From the NCBI GenBank assembly GCA_029248665.1, contig JAQWIW010000011.1, positions 40,930-104,929 on the forward strand: a DNA stretch of 64,000 nt, in the 5' to 3' direction. Under the pieces are notes generated by a model that worked only from the letters and a program-made list of their open reading frames with translations, ran no database searches and was not told the DNA's origin. This document shows positions 37,109 to 45,740 of this stretch, one piece after another (within the stretch, counting starts at the first letter, position 1; each line of letters begins with the position of its first letter). Source of the DNA: Opitutia bacterium (GTDB lineage Bacteria > Verrucomicrobiota > Verrucomicrobiia > Opitutales > Coraliomargaritaceae). The translations under genes and the position numbers were made by a program.

Positions 37109-38881
37109 ATGTCTCAAATGGCCAACAATTTTCCAAAGAACTCACCCTTAAACCCAACTATATCAGAAAAATTATCGTCCCTCTTTTCTGAAATGCATGA
37201 CGATGAAATTAATTGGTTGCGTGAGCATTTAAATACCCTAGCCCAAAAAGCAGCGGCAAAAGCCTCTGAACTCCTTGTTTTATACGGGACTGAATCAGGC
37301 AACGCTGAAAGCTTAGCCGAGCAAACTGCGGAAAAAGCTAATAAGTTAGGCTTAAAAGCTAAAATTAGTAACATGGCTGATATTTCATTAGAGTCATTGA
37401 AAAAAATAGACAACCTACTTGTTATTGTTAGCACATGGGGTGAAGGCGATCCTCCTGAAAGTGCGACTGAATTTCATGAAGCATTCATGGCTGATTCTGC
37501 ACCTAGAATGGAACAAGTGAATTATTCAGTACTTGCATTGGGCGATACCAGCTATGAACACTTCTGTAAAACAGGAAAAGATTTTGATACTCGTCTAGAA
37601 AATTTAGGAGGTAATCGCTTATTTGAAAGAAAAGATTGTGATGTAGATTTTGATGACGATTTTGCTGAATGGGCCGACGGTGCCCTTAAAGCATTTTCAA
37701 ATATCTTAACTGTAGACACCAGTAGCAATGCGGTAAGTGCACCGACTAAAACTGCAGTAAAATATTCACGAAAAAATCCATGCCAATCCGCCCTATCTGA
37801 ACGCATCAACCTCAACGGCTCAGGCTCCGCTAAAGAAACCATACATTTAGAGCTAGATTTAAGTGACACTGGTCTCACCTATCAGGCAGGTGACTCATTG
37901 GCCGTTCAACCAAAAAATTCCGATCAACTCGTAAGTACTTTATTGAAAACCGTTCAATTTGATCCAAGCACAAATATATCCATTAAAGATGAGAATTACA
38001 GCCTCGGTGAAGCACTGAAATCTGTATTAGACATTAATACGATCTCCATACCTTTTCTGACTCGATATAATGCAATTGCTAATAATGAGACTCTCGCTGG
38101 TTTATTGGAAGACGAGGATAAGTCCAACATCCAAAGTTATATCAATGGAAGAGACTTAATTGATGTATTAACTGATTACCCAGTAAAAGATTTAAGCCCG
38201 CAGTCACTCGTTGATTTGCTAAGAAAATTACCGCCTCGCTTATATTCCATTGCTTCAAGCCAAAAGGCCCACCCCGATTCTGTACACCTTACAGTTGCCG
38301 TGGTGAGCTATGAAACTCATGGAAGAAAACGTGAAGGCGTCTGCTCAACCTATTTGGCTAATCGTTTAGACCTAGATACGGAAGCCGATGTATTTGTCAC
38401 ACCCAATAAAAACTTTAAGCTTCCTGAAAACACCGATGCACCGATCATCATGGTTGGACCAGGCACAGGTATTGCTCCATTCAGAGCTTTCATGCAAGAG
38501 CGAAAAGCCATTGGTGCAAAAGGCAAAAATTGGCTCTTTTTTGGTGACCAACACTTTATCACCGATTTTCTTTACCAAGCGGAATGGCAGGCCTACCAAA
38601 AAGAAGGCTTACTCAGTAAAATCGATTTAGCCTTTTCTCGTGATCAAAAAGAGAAAGTCTATGTACAAGATAAGATGATCGCTAATGCGAAAGAGTTATA
38701 TGCGTGGCTCGAATCAGGAGCATATTTTTATGTGTGTGGTGATGCCAGTCGCATGGCTCATGATGTCGATAAAGCACTTCACCATATCGTACAAGAGCAA
38801 GCAAAAATTTCCGAAGAATCCGCCGCTGAATACGTAAAAACTATGAAAGCTGAAAAACGCTATCTTAGAGATGTTTATTAA
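37109..38881 (+). CDS. cysJ: Sulfite reductase flavoprotein (alpha) subunit
   Basis: 590 aa. The flavodoxin domain begins with LLVLYGTESGNAESLAEQTA (about residue 58) and includes VIVSTWGEGDPPESATEF. The FAD/NADPH reductase part has the RLYSIASS flavin motif, GVCSTYLANRL, VGPGTGIAPFRAFMQER and the C-terminal KAEKRYLRDVY. It passes electrons from NADPH via FAD and FMN to CysI. Divergent transcription with cysI suggests shared control. The direct repeat AAGTAATAA occurs twice in the intergenic region, near 37023 and 37060. A bidirectional terminator follows. Confidence 0.95.
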   Translation: MSQMANNFPKNSPLNPTISEKLSSLFSEMHDDEINWLREHLNTLAQKAAAKASELLVLYGTESGNAESLAEQTAEKANKLGLKAKISNMADISLESLKKIDNLLVIVSTWGEGDPPESATEFHEAFMADSAPRMEQVNYSVLALGDTSYEHFCKTGKDFDTRLENLGGNRLFERKDCDVDFDDDFAEWADGALKAFSNILTVDTSSNAVSAPTKTAVKYSRKNPCQSALSERINLNGSGSAKETIHLELDLSDTGLTYQAGDSLAVQPKNSDQLVSTLLKTVQFDPSTNISIKDENYSLGEALKSVLDINTISIPFLTRYNAIANNETLAGLLEDEDKSNIQSYINGRDLIDVLTDYPVKDLSPQSLVDLLRKLPPRLYSIASSQKAHPDSVHLTVAVVSYETHGRKREGVCSTYLANRLDLDTEADVFVTPNKNFKLPENTDAPIIMVGPGTGIAPFRAFMQERKAIGAKGKNWLFFGDQHFITDFLYQAEWQAYQKEGLLSKIDLAFSRDQKEKVYVQDKMIANAKELYAWLESGAYFYVCGDASRMAHDVDKALHHIVQEQAKISEESAAEYVKTMKAEKRYLRDVY

Positions 38882-38883
38882 TC

Positions 38884-38909
38884 AAAAGCTCGATTCCGGA
38901 GCTTTTATT
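38884..38909. terminator. Bidirectional terminator between cysJ and the minus-strand gene
   Basis: AAAAGCTC at 38884-38891 pairs with GAGCTTTT at 38899-38906 around a 7-base loop. T-tracts occur on both strands. The stem includes the first bases of the minus-strand gene's stop codon. Confidence 0.7.
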
Positions 38910-40299
38910 TCAGTTGTGAGAATTGTCGTTCGATAATTCTTAATGCCTCTTTAGGCACCCAATTTTTCCAATCTGGGTCCTTATCTAAAATTTGCCTCAT
39001 CACGGTACGACTCGTTTTTTCTAATAAAGTTGAGTCTCCTACCTCCACTGAACAAATTCGGTGATTATTTCTCAAATGACGGTAAAATAATTCCCAGCTT
39101 TCTGGAGCGATAAAGTTATCGGCAGTCACCAATTCACCGCTCTTCGAGTTATGCCAAGGATAGACATAAAGGTTTACTTTATTTTTAAACAATCGGCCAA
39201 ATGACTCAAGCATACCACCTTCTAAATCTTGAGACCATTTCTCTTTAAACAATTCATTTAATAAACCGATACTAAGAACAATGGCGATTGGTTGTGACGT
39301 GCAATGACTTAAATAAGTAGTTAAACGATGAAATTCAGCACTTCTAGATATTAATACCGTCTTCCCTAAAGCTTGAATTGCATCAGCTCTATCCAAGAAA
39401 TCTGCGTGATCCATACGGCCATCTCGCAATAAATTATTCGTACTAATTTCACAAATTTCGACAATGTCTTCAGATAATCCTTCCGATAATTCACTCTGAA
39501 AAACACGCTTTGATTGGGCTAACATATCTAAATGTAATTTTAAGATAGGATTAAAGCTCCCTCTTAATAAAAGTACTGGTTTCTTGTAAAAAACTCCCAT
39601 TGGCTGAACTACTTCACCATTAGTATCAAAAACCGTGGCTTCAGTAAGTCCACTTTGAACAAGTTGCAAAGCACATAAGCGATTATCAATATACTTGAAC
39701 CCTTCTTCCTCAAAACGGAGCAAATCAATTTCAACTCGACTTGAATGCAAATCATCCACCAATGATTCTACAAATAATTTCAAATCGTCCTTATATTTAA
39801 ACGCCGCATAAATTAAATTAACGCCAATGATTCCAAGTGCTTCCATTTGCTCTCGGTTATCTTTATCGAGCAAACGAACATGGATACGAATCTCACAAGG
39901 TTTATCATTTGGCTTCAACTGATAGCGTATCCCTAACCAACCATAACACTCTCCATCATCTTTATAACCTCGTGCTCGTACTGTATTACAAAATGAAAAA
40001 AAAGTAGTTTTTTCTCCCATTGTTTCTGCAAGACGCTCCACTAAAAGATCATACTCATATTCCAGCATAGACTTAAGTCGATCTTGAGACACATAACGCT
40101 CAGTCTTTCCATAAAGTGTATCGCTCATAATCATATCATAAGCTGAGATTGTTTTTGCCACTGTGCCTGCAGAAGCGGAAACTCGAAAAAACCAATTTGC
40201 CGTCTCTTGACCTGCACCAATCTCGGCGAAAACCCCATATATACTAGGGTCTAAATTTATTTCGAATGCTTTCTCGTAAACAGATTGTCTTTTTTTCAT
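38905..40299 (-). CDS. Conserved protein with a nucleotidyltransferase-like motif, function unknown
   Basis: 464 aa, soluble, no signal peptide. Recognisable blocks are MKKRQSVYEKAFEINLDPS, IYGVFAEIGAGQETANWFFR, GTVAKTISAYDMIMSD, YGWLGIRYQL and ALGIIGVNLIYAAF. I recall this family as widespread in bacteria and often labelled 'TonB-dependent receptor', a label nothing here supports. The segment LLRGSFNPILKLHLDMLAQS resembles the GxFxPxHxGH nucleotide-binding loop of nicotinamide or nicotinate nucleotide adenylyltransferases, and a later VLISRSAEFHR could be the partner motif. If so, it would transfer nucleotides; this is inference. It lies between cysJ (convergent) and a DUF3108 gene (divergent). 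Confidence 0.6.
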   Translation of the reverse strand: MKKRQSVYEKAFEINLDPSIYGVFAEIGAGQETANWFFRVSASAGTVAKTISAYDMIMSDTLYGKTERYVSQDRLKSMLEYEYDLLVERLAETMGEKTTFFSFCNTVRARGYKDDGECYGWLGIRYQLKPNDKPCEIRIHVRLLDKDNREQMEALGIIGVNLIYAAFKYKDDLKLFVESLVDDLHSSRVEIDLLRFEEEGFKYIDNRLCALQLVQSGLTEATVFDTNGEVVQPMGVFYKKPVLLLRGSFNPILKLHLDMLAQSKRVFQSELSEGLSEDIVEICEISTNNLLRDGRMDHADFLDRADAIQALGKTVLISRSAEFHRLTTYLSHCTSQPIAIVLSIGLLNELFKEKWSQDLEGGMLESFGRLFKNKVNLYVYPWHNSKSGELVTADNFIAPESWELFYRHLRNNHRICSVEVGDSTLLEKTSRTVMRQILDKDPDWKNWVPKEALRIIERQFSQLK

Positions 40300-40328
40300 C
40301 TTATAGTCATCTTTAGACTGTTTTTCTA

Positions 40329-41201
40329 ATGAATCAACGAAAGATTAAACAGTCCTTTCATATAGCATTACTAATCACAGCAGGATTGATGCCTTTTCAG
40401 CTTAACTATGCTAATAAAAAAGATGCTCCTTACTTTCAAAATAACAGTTATTTTGATTATGATATATATTGGAACTTTTTAAAAGTAGGTTTTGCTCGAT
40501 TAAATTTCCATGAACTTGAGGCTAGTAATAACGACTCTGAAAGATACGAAATAAATATTAGCATAAAGAGTAATAATCTCATTAATGTCATCTATCCAGT
40601 AGATAATTATATCGTAAGCAAGCTTTTAAAAACGGACGAAAATACAAAGCCCTTGATTTACACAAAAAGATCAAATGAAGGCGGAAAACAAAGAAATACA
40701 GTCGTAAAATTTGATTATCAATTAAATCAAATCATTGAAGAAAAAAATAACATCCAACTACAACCAATAGCACTTACTCCAAACTTAAAAGATCCTCTAA
40801 GTCTTATCTTAGCACTATGCCAAAATGATTTTCAAACAAACCCTATATTCAAACAAGATGTCAGCGACGGCGGGCAAATTATTTCTATAAAATCGTCCTA
40901 TTTGAACAAAGAAGTAATCAATACCAGTCTTGGAGAATTTCAGACTCATGCCATTAATGTTGAAACCAAAGGGATTCGTGGCGTATTTAAAAAAAGCCCC
41001 AATGCAGAAGTTGTCCTTTTCTTAAGCGAGCATAGCCCATCGATTCCTGTGAAATTTATGAGTAAAATTCGAGTCGGAAATTTTCATGCATTACTCTCAG
41101 GAGGCATGCACAACGGAATTCAAATCAAAGGGATGAAGAAAGAGCCGTTAGAAGTACACAGCTCTTCAAAAAAGCAATTGGGAAAACGTTTCAAACGATA
41201 A
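40329..41201 (+). CDS. DUF3108-family secreted protein
   Basis: 290 aa. Residues 11-29 (FHIALLITAGLMPFQLNYA) form a signal peptide. The mature part follows the DUF3108 pattern: FDYDIYWNFLKVGFARLNF, NVIYPVDNYIVS, VVKFDYQLNQIIEEKN, LKDPLSLILALCQND and a lysine-rich tail. These periplasmic proteins have a lipocalin-like beta fold; the function is unknown. The nearest upstream gene is divergent, 29 bases away. Converges on sufT. Confidence 0.75.
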   Translation: MNQRKIKQSFHIALLITAGLMPFQLNYANKKDAPYFQNNSYFDYDIYWNFLKVGFARLNFHELEASNNDSERYEINISIKSNNLINVIYPVDNYIVSKLLKTDENTKPLIYTKRSNEGGKQRNTVVKFDYQLNQIIEEKNNIQLQPIALTPNLKDPLSLILALCQNDFQTNPIFKQDVSDGGQIISIKSSYLNKEVINTSLGEFQTHAINVETKGIRGVFKKSPNAEVVLFLSEHSPSIPVKFMSKIRVGNFHALLSGGMHNGIQIKGMKKEPLEVHSSSKKQLGKRFKR

Positions 41202-41214
41202 CTCAAAAGAACCA

Positions 41215-41781
41215 TTACTCTAAGCCAAGCTGTTTTCGGCCAGGCTCAGATATCATGTGAGGATTCCATGGTGGATCCCATATAATTGAAACTTCAGCAG
41301 ACTCCACATGTGGAATAGATTCGATTTGGTTTTTTGCATCTTCCGCAATAACGGGTCCCATACCACAGCCTTGTGCAGTTAAGGTCATTTTTATATTTAC
41401 TTGATAAGTGCCAGACTCATTCGGCTCAGAAATTTGCAAATCGTAAATTAAACCCAAATCAACAATATTTAAGGGGATTTCTGGATCGAAACATTGTTTT
41501 AGGGCATCCCAAACTGCCGTTTCTGAAAATGGTTGATCGGACTCTTCCTGAGTTGACTGAGTAGCCGTCTCATTTAAATAGGCTTTAAGCTCTGCACCCA
41601 AAGCATCCCAATCTTTACCAGGAATTCGGTACAATCCCTCTGCAGTACGAACAGTAACAGCACCGCCTAATGCTTGAGATATCGTAACAACGGTACCAGC
41701 CGGAATCATGTGCTCTTCACCCGCTGGGATAACTGTTGCTAAAGTATCTCGATTTAAAGTGATTTCTTGATCGATGTTCAT
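41215..41781 (-). CDS. sufT: Fe-S assembly protein SufT (DUF59/MIP18-like domain)
   Basis: 188 aa. The N-terminal part (residues 1-80, ITLNRDTLATVIPAGEEHMI and GGAVTVRTAEGLYRIPGKD) is characteristic of SufT-type proteins. The DUF59 domain follows: CFDPEIPLNIVDLGLIYDL, KMTLTAQGCGMGP with its conserved cysteine, and SIIWDPPWNPHMIS. SufT helps mature Fe-S proteins. It lies alone here, 39 kb from sufS-sufU, among sulfur-assimilation genes. Confidence 0.9.
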   Translation of the reverse strand: MNIDQEITLNRDTLATVIPAGEEHMIPAGTVVTISQALGGAVTVRTAEGLYRIPGKDWDALGAELKAYLNETATQSTQEESDQPFSETAVWDALKQCFDPEIPLNIVDLGLIYDLQISEPNESGTYQVNIKMTLTAQGCGMGPVIAEDAKNQIESIPHVESAEVSIIWDPPWNPHMISEPGRKQLGLE

Positions 41782-41849
41782 TGCTTAAGGAAAGTATTTT
41801 ACGGTTTTAAATCTTGATTAAACCTAAGTTAAAATACTTAAAATAAACT

Positions 41850-43049
41850 ATGTCAAAAGTAATAATAATTGGTGCTGGAGGTGTGGGAAATGTGGTGGCC
41901 CATAAATGTGCCCAATCTCCCAATATATTCTCTGAAATTGTACTGGCTTCAAGAACCTTGAGTAAATGTGAGGCCATTGCTCAAACAGTGTACGAAAAAA
42001 CAGGTCGCACCATAAAAACCTATGCCTTAGATGCCGATGATGTCACCAGTACTATTGAATTCCTCAAAGCAGAAAAACCTAATTTACTGATTAATGTAGC
42101 CCTACCTTATCAAGACTTACCTTTAATGGATGCCTGTTTAGAGGCCAAAGTTGATTACCTGGATACGGCAAACTATGAACCACCTAATGAAGCAAAATTT
42201 GAATACAAGTGGCAGTGGGCTTATCAAGATCGTTTTAAAGAAGCAGGCCTCACCGCCCTGCTCGGTTCTGGCTTCGATCCTGGTGTTACTAATGTATTTT
42301 GCGCCTACGCCCAAAAACACCTATTTGATTCAATTGAAACGATTGATATATTAGATGCAAATGCAGGTGACCATGGATACCACTTCGCAACCAACTTTAA
42401 TCCCGAAATTAATATACGCGAAATCACTCAAAATGGACGCTATTGGAAACAAGGACAATGGATAGAAATTGAAGCCATGAGTGTAAATCAAAAATATAAC
42501 TTTCCGGTAGTTGGAGAACAAGATGCATACTTATTGTACCATGAGGAATTAGAATCCCTTTCTAAAAATATCCCTGATTTAAAGCAAATTCGCTTTTGGA
42601 TGACCTTTTCCGAGAAATATCTAAACCACCTAAAAGTTCTTGAAAATATCGGTATGACATCAATTAAGCCCATACAAATCAAAGGCCAAACGATTCAACC
42701 CATCGAATTTCTCAAAGCCGTTTTACCAGATCCCGCAACCCTTGGGCCAAAAACTAAAGGCAAAACATGCATTGGCTGTGATATCACGGGAATCAAAGAT
42801 GGTCAGAAAAAACGCATCTTCATCTATAATGCCTGCGATCATGAAGCCTGTTATCAAGAAGTGAACAGCCAAGCCATTAGCTACACCACAGGCGTTCCCG
42901 CCCGCATTGGCGCTGAAATGATTTTAAGCCAGGCATGGAAGGAAGCTGGCGTTTGGAATATGGAACAAATGGATCCCGATCCTTTTATGGAAGCCCTCAA
43001 TATCTATGGACTTCCATGGCAAGTCATTGAATTACCCCTTTCTCAATAA
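41850..43049 (+). CDS. Carboxynorspermidine/carboxyspermidine dehydrogenase (saccharopine dehydrogenase family)
   Basis: 399 aa, the usual length. The Rossmann start is KVIIIGAGGVGNVVAHKCAQ. Other blocks are VDYLDTANYEPPNEAKFEYK, LLGSGFDPGVTNVFCAYAQK, ILDANAGDHGYHFATNFNPE and YTTGVPARIGAEMI. The enzyme reductively condenses aspartate semialdehyde with a diamine in the alternative polyamine route. The decarboxylase NspC that completes norspermidine or spermidine synthesis is not in the window. Between sufT (divergent) and cysH (same strand, 51 bases on). Confidence 0.85.
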   Translation: MSKVIIIGAGGVGNVVAHKCAQSPNIFSEIVLASRTLSKCEAIAQTVYEKTGRTIKTYALDADDVTSTIEFLKAEKPNLLINVALPYQDLPLMDACLEAKVDYLDTANYEPPNEAKFEYKWQWAYQDRFKEAGLTALLGSGFDPGVTNVFCAYAQKHLFDSIETIDILDANAGDHGYHFATNFNPEINIREITQNGRYWKQGQWIEIEAMSVNQKYNFPVVGEQDAYLLYHEELESLSKNIPDLKQIRFWMTFSEKYLNHLKVLENIGMTSIKPIQIKGQTIQPIEFLKAVLPDPATLGPKTKGKTCIGCDITGIKDGQKKRIFIYNACDHEACYQEVNSQAISYTTGVPARIGAEMILSQAWKEAGVWNMEQMDPDPFMEALNIYGLPWQVIELPLSQ

Positions 43050-43073
43050 TCAAGTGAAGTAAAGTTGACTTTT

Positions 43074-43100
43074 TGAGTAATAAACTCATAAAAGGAGTTT
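43074..43100 (+). promoter_or_regulatory. Alternative hairpins over the cysH ribosome-binding site
   Basis: TGAGT at 43074-43078 can pair with ACTCA at 43084-43088. Alternatively AAACTC at 43082-43087 can pair with GAGTTT at 43095-43100, which buries the GAG of the AAAAGGAG Shine-Dalgarno (43090-43097) just before the ATG at 43101. The two folds share the ACTC segment and are mutually exclusive. Function is inferred from the pairing only. Confidence 0.35.
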
Positions 43101-43826
43101 ATGCAGAAAACGCCGATAATACAGACACAGGATACGCCGTTTCCAGATTTAGAAAATAGTACAGCTTTTGCCCGAATCCAATGGGCCAAAAATACCTATG
43201 GTGATTCGCTAGTTATGAGTACCAGTTTTGGTATTCAAAGTGCGGTATTACTACATTTAGCCACCCAGCAAATCCCAAATATTAAAGTTATCTTTATTGA
43301 TACGGGTTATTTATTTCCTGAAACTTATGAATTAGCAGAACAGTTAACAGAACGCTTAAATTTAAATCTACTAACCTATCGTGCAACTCTTTCCTCGGAA
43401 GAACAAGAAAGCCGTTACGGAAAATTATGGGAACAAGGTGAAGAAGGTCTCGATCAATATAACAAAATGAATAAAATCGAGCCGATGAATCGAGCCATCA
43501 CGGAACTTCAAGCAACTGCTTGGATCTCTGGACTCAGGCGTCAACAATCACAAAGCCGACGAAATCTTTCCGTCATTCATCAGCAAAACAAAGTGGCTAA
43601 AATTTATCCAATTATTGATTGGGACGATGCGACCATTTACAAATACTTGACCGAAAACAATCTCCCCTATCATCCACTTTGGGAAAAAGGTTATGTTTCA
43701 ATTGGTGATTGGCACAGTTCAAGTCCACTGACTGGCGATAAGACCGCAGAAGAAACCCGCTTCAACGGCATCAAACGTGAGTGTGGACTGCACTTAGATT
43801 CAGGTGTTAGTGATTACCAAATATAG
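43101..43826 (+). CDS. cysH: Phosphoadenylyl-sulfate reductase (thioredoxin-dependent)
   Basis: 241 aa. Reduces PAPS to sulfite. [50 protein letters not shown] and [13 protein letters not shown] are typical, and the C-terminal catalytic cysteine is in [10 protein letters not shown]. The CC...CxxC cluster motif of APS reductases is absent, so PAPS is the likely substrate. A strong AAAAGGAG Shine-Dalgarno precedes the ATG, unusual in this window. The sulfate-activating genes cysD, cysN and cysC are not seen. The stop codon is inside a 13-bp inverted repeat. Confidence 0.93.
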   Translation: MQKTPIIQTQDTPFPDLENSTAFARIQWAKNTYGDSLVMSTSFGIQSAVLLHLATQQIPNIKVIFIDTGYLFPETYELAEQLTERLNLNLLTYRATLSSEEQESRYGKLWEQGEEGLDQYNKMNKIEPMNRAITELQATAWISGLRRQQSQSRRNLSVIHQQNKVAKIYPIIDWDDATIYKYLTENNLPYHPLWEKGYVSIGDWHSSSPLTGDKTAEETRFNGIKRECGLHLDSGVSDYQI

Positions 43827-43847
43827 AATTTATGATTCTATATTTGG
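43817..43847. terminator. Perfect 13-bp inverted repeat spanning the cysH stop codon
   Basis: CCAAATATAGAAT at 43817-43829 and ATTCTATATTTGG at 43835-43847 are perfect complements with a 5-base loop. It sits between the convergent cysH and fabD genes, so bidirectional termination is the simple reading, but no T-tract follows. The TAG of cysH is within the left arm. Confidence 0.5.
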
Positions 43848-43886
43848 CGATTCAATCAACTCAACTCAACTGAACTGAATATTGTA

Positions 43887-44816
43887 TTATGAATCAGCCA
43901 ATAAGGCTTGGATATCCGCATATTCGGATACTGATTCAGTAAGGATCGATTTATCCGTTCTTCGCACTAAACCCGCTAAGACTTTTGCTGGTCCGCATTC
44001 GATAAATTTATTGATCTGTAAAGCTTGGCTCGAGCTGACAATACATTCTTCAAAGCGAACCGATGAAACAATTTGTTGAACTAAAGCATCTTTAATCGCT
44101 TCAGGTTCGGAAATAGAACCACCTGTAACATTTGTATAAACTGGATAGCTAGGAGTTTTAAATTCAAAGGGTTCAATAAAAGAGGCGAACGCAGTTTTAG
44201 CCGAATCCATTAATCGACTATGATAGGCACCCGCTACATTTAAAGGACGCACCAACTTAAAGCCCATGCTTTTGTCTTTGGCTGCTTCCACTGCATCCAT
44301 TACTTTTGCCTTCTCACCGGAAATCACAATCTGTCCAGGGCAATTTAAATTCGCTATTTGAATATCAAAACGATCACACAAATCTTGAACCGCTGATGAC
44401 TCACCGCCAATCACACTAGCCATACCCCCTTCTGTGACATCACAGGCTTCCTGCATCAAACGCCCACGCTCTGCTACCAAACGTAGCCCAGTCTCAAAAT
44501 CATAGACACCCGCTACAGCCAATGCAGTTAATTCTCCAAGGCTTAATCCAAAAACCACTTCAATATCCTTAAGATATCCTTCGGCTTCTAAGAGCTTATA
44601 TAAAGCATAGCCATGCACATAAAGGGCTGGCTGACAGACACGTGTCTCTGTCAATGCTTCGTCAGGCCCTTCAAAACAAATTTGTTTCAAATCCCAACCA
44701 AGAATAGAATTTGCAGATGTATATAAGTCATCCACTAATTCTGAATTTTGACATAAAGTGTGCCCCATTCCAACGAATTGTGCACCTTGTCCTGAAAATA
44801 ATAGTCCTGTTGCCAT
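43887..44816 (-). CDS. fabD: Malonyl-CoA:ACP transacylase
   Basis: 309 aa. GLLFSGQGAQFVGMG opens the protein, and the nucleophile Ser92 is in FGLSLGELTALA, the position expected from E. coli. The arginine of LVAERGRLMQEAC and the histidine of AGAYHSRLM complete the catalytic set. It transfers malonyl groups from CoA to acyl carrier protein for fatty acid synthesis. No other fab genes are adjacent. Convergent with cysH and divergent from cysE. Confidence 0.93.
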   Translation of the reverse strand: MATGLLFSGQGAQFVGMGHTLCQNSELVDDLYTSANSILGWDLKQICFEGPDEALTETRVCQPALYVHGYALYKLLEAEGYLKDIEVVFGLSLGELTALAVAGVYDFETGLRLVAERGRLMQEACDVTEGGMASVIGGESSAVQDLCDRFDIQIANLNCPGQIVISGEKAKVMDAVEAAKDKSMGFKLVRPLNVAGAYHSRLMDSAKTAFASFIEPFEFKTPSYPVYTNVTGGSISEPEAIKDALVQQIVSSVRFEECIVSSSQALQINKFIECGPAKVLAGLVRRTDKSILTESVSEYADIQALLADS

Positions 44817-44951
44817 AAGTAATGTAATATCGATTTATATATGTGACTCATCTACATCGAATCAATAAGAAATCTGAGGAAATTAAAAAAAGTAAGCTTT
44901 ACCTTGAACTAGAGTTTATTATCAAAGAACCATAACATTTAAGATAAGTTT

Positions 44952-45740
44952 ATGCGTAACATCGATCTAAAGTCTCTCTGGGATGAATTACAGGCACTCG
45001 CTGAAAGCCTAAAAACAAAAGAACCTGCACTATCAACGCTCTTAAATGAAACTATTTTAGAACGAGATTCATTCGCCGAATGCTTAACTTTTCGTGTGAC
45101 TAGAAAACTCGTTAATGAAACGGCATCCATTGATGTACTGAGAAAAGAATTTTTAGATGCCTTTGACCAAGATTCAAATATCCTCCAATCAATCGCCTGT
45201 GATATGCTTGCGGTCAAGGAGCGAGATCCCGCCTGCCCTCATACCCTCTTTCCCCTTCTTTATTTTAAAGGGCTTCAAGCATTAATTTGCTACCGACTCA
45301 GTCATTATTTATGGCACCAAGGTCGCAAAGATTTTGCCTGCTATCTACAAAGTCTTGTTTCTGAAAGATTCGGTGTGGATATTCATCCTGCTGCTAAAAT
45401 TGGATGCGGGATCTTACTCGATCATGCCACGAGCTTTGTTGCCGGAGAAACTGCCGTCATTGAAGACAATGTTTCTATTTTACATGAAGTGACTTTAGGC
45501 GGTACCGGAAAAGATCGAGGCGACCGCCATCCCAAAATTAAATCAGGCGTCTTACTAGGAGCTGGAGCAAAAATCCTTGGCAATGTCACCATTGGTGAAT
45601 GTGCAAAAATTGGAGCAGGTAGCGTAGTCGTAAAAGATGTTCCGCCACACAAAAGTGTGGCTGGCGTGCCCGCAGTCATAGTAGGCCACACCAGCGAAGA
45701 TAACCCCGCTCTTGGTATGTGCCAAATGCTTGATGATTGA
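44952..45740 (+). CDS. cysE: Serine O-acetyltransferase
   Basis: 262 aa. The helical N-terminal domain (SLWDELQALAESLKTKEPAL and on) is followed by a left-handed beta helix of hexapeptide repeats. Catalytic blocks: ALICYRLSHYLWHQGRKDFA, FGVDIHPAAKIGCGILLDHA, HEVTLGGTGKDRGDRHPKI and GAGSVVVKDVPPHKSVAGVP. It makes O-acetylserine, the carbon skeleton for cysteine and the acceptor of sulfide from CysIJ. Overlaps the antiporter gene start by eight bases. Confidence 0.95.
   Translation: MRNIDLKSLWDELQALAESLKTKEPALSTLLNETILERDSFAECLTFRVTRKLVNETASIDVLRKEFLDAFDQDSNILQSIACDMLAVKERDPACPHTLFPLLYFKGLQALICYRLSHYLWHQGRKDFACYLQSLVSERFGVDIHPAAKIGCGILLDHATSFVAGETAVIEDNVSILHEVTLGGTGKDRGDRHPKIKSGVLLGAGAKILGNVTIGECAKIGAGSVVVKDVPPHKSVAGVPAVIVGHTSEDNPALGMCQMLDD

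Noticed and set aside
37114..37878. Two minus-strand frames of about 106-108 codons inside cysJ
   Set aside because: Antisense to conserved flavodoxin sequence; no independent support.
38905..40299. TonB-dependent receptor label for this family
   Set aside because: No signal peptide, plug or barrel pattern is visible.
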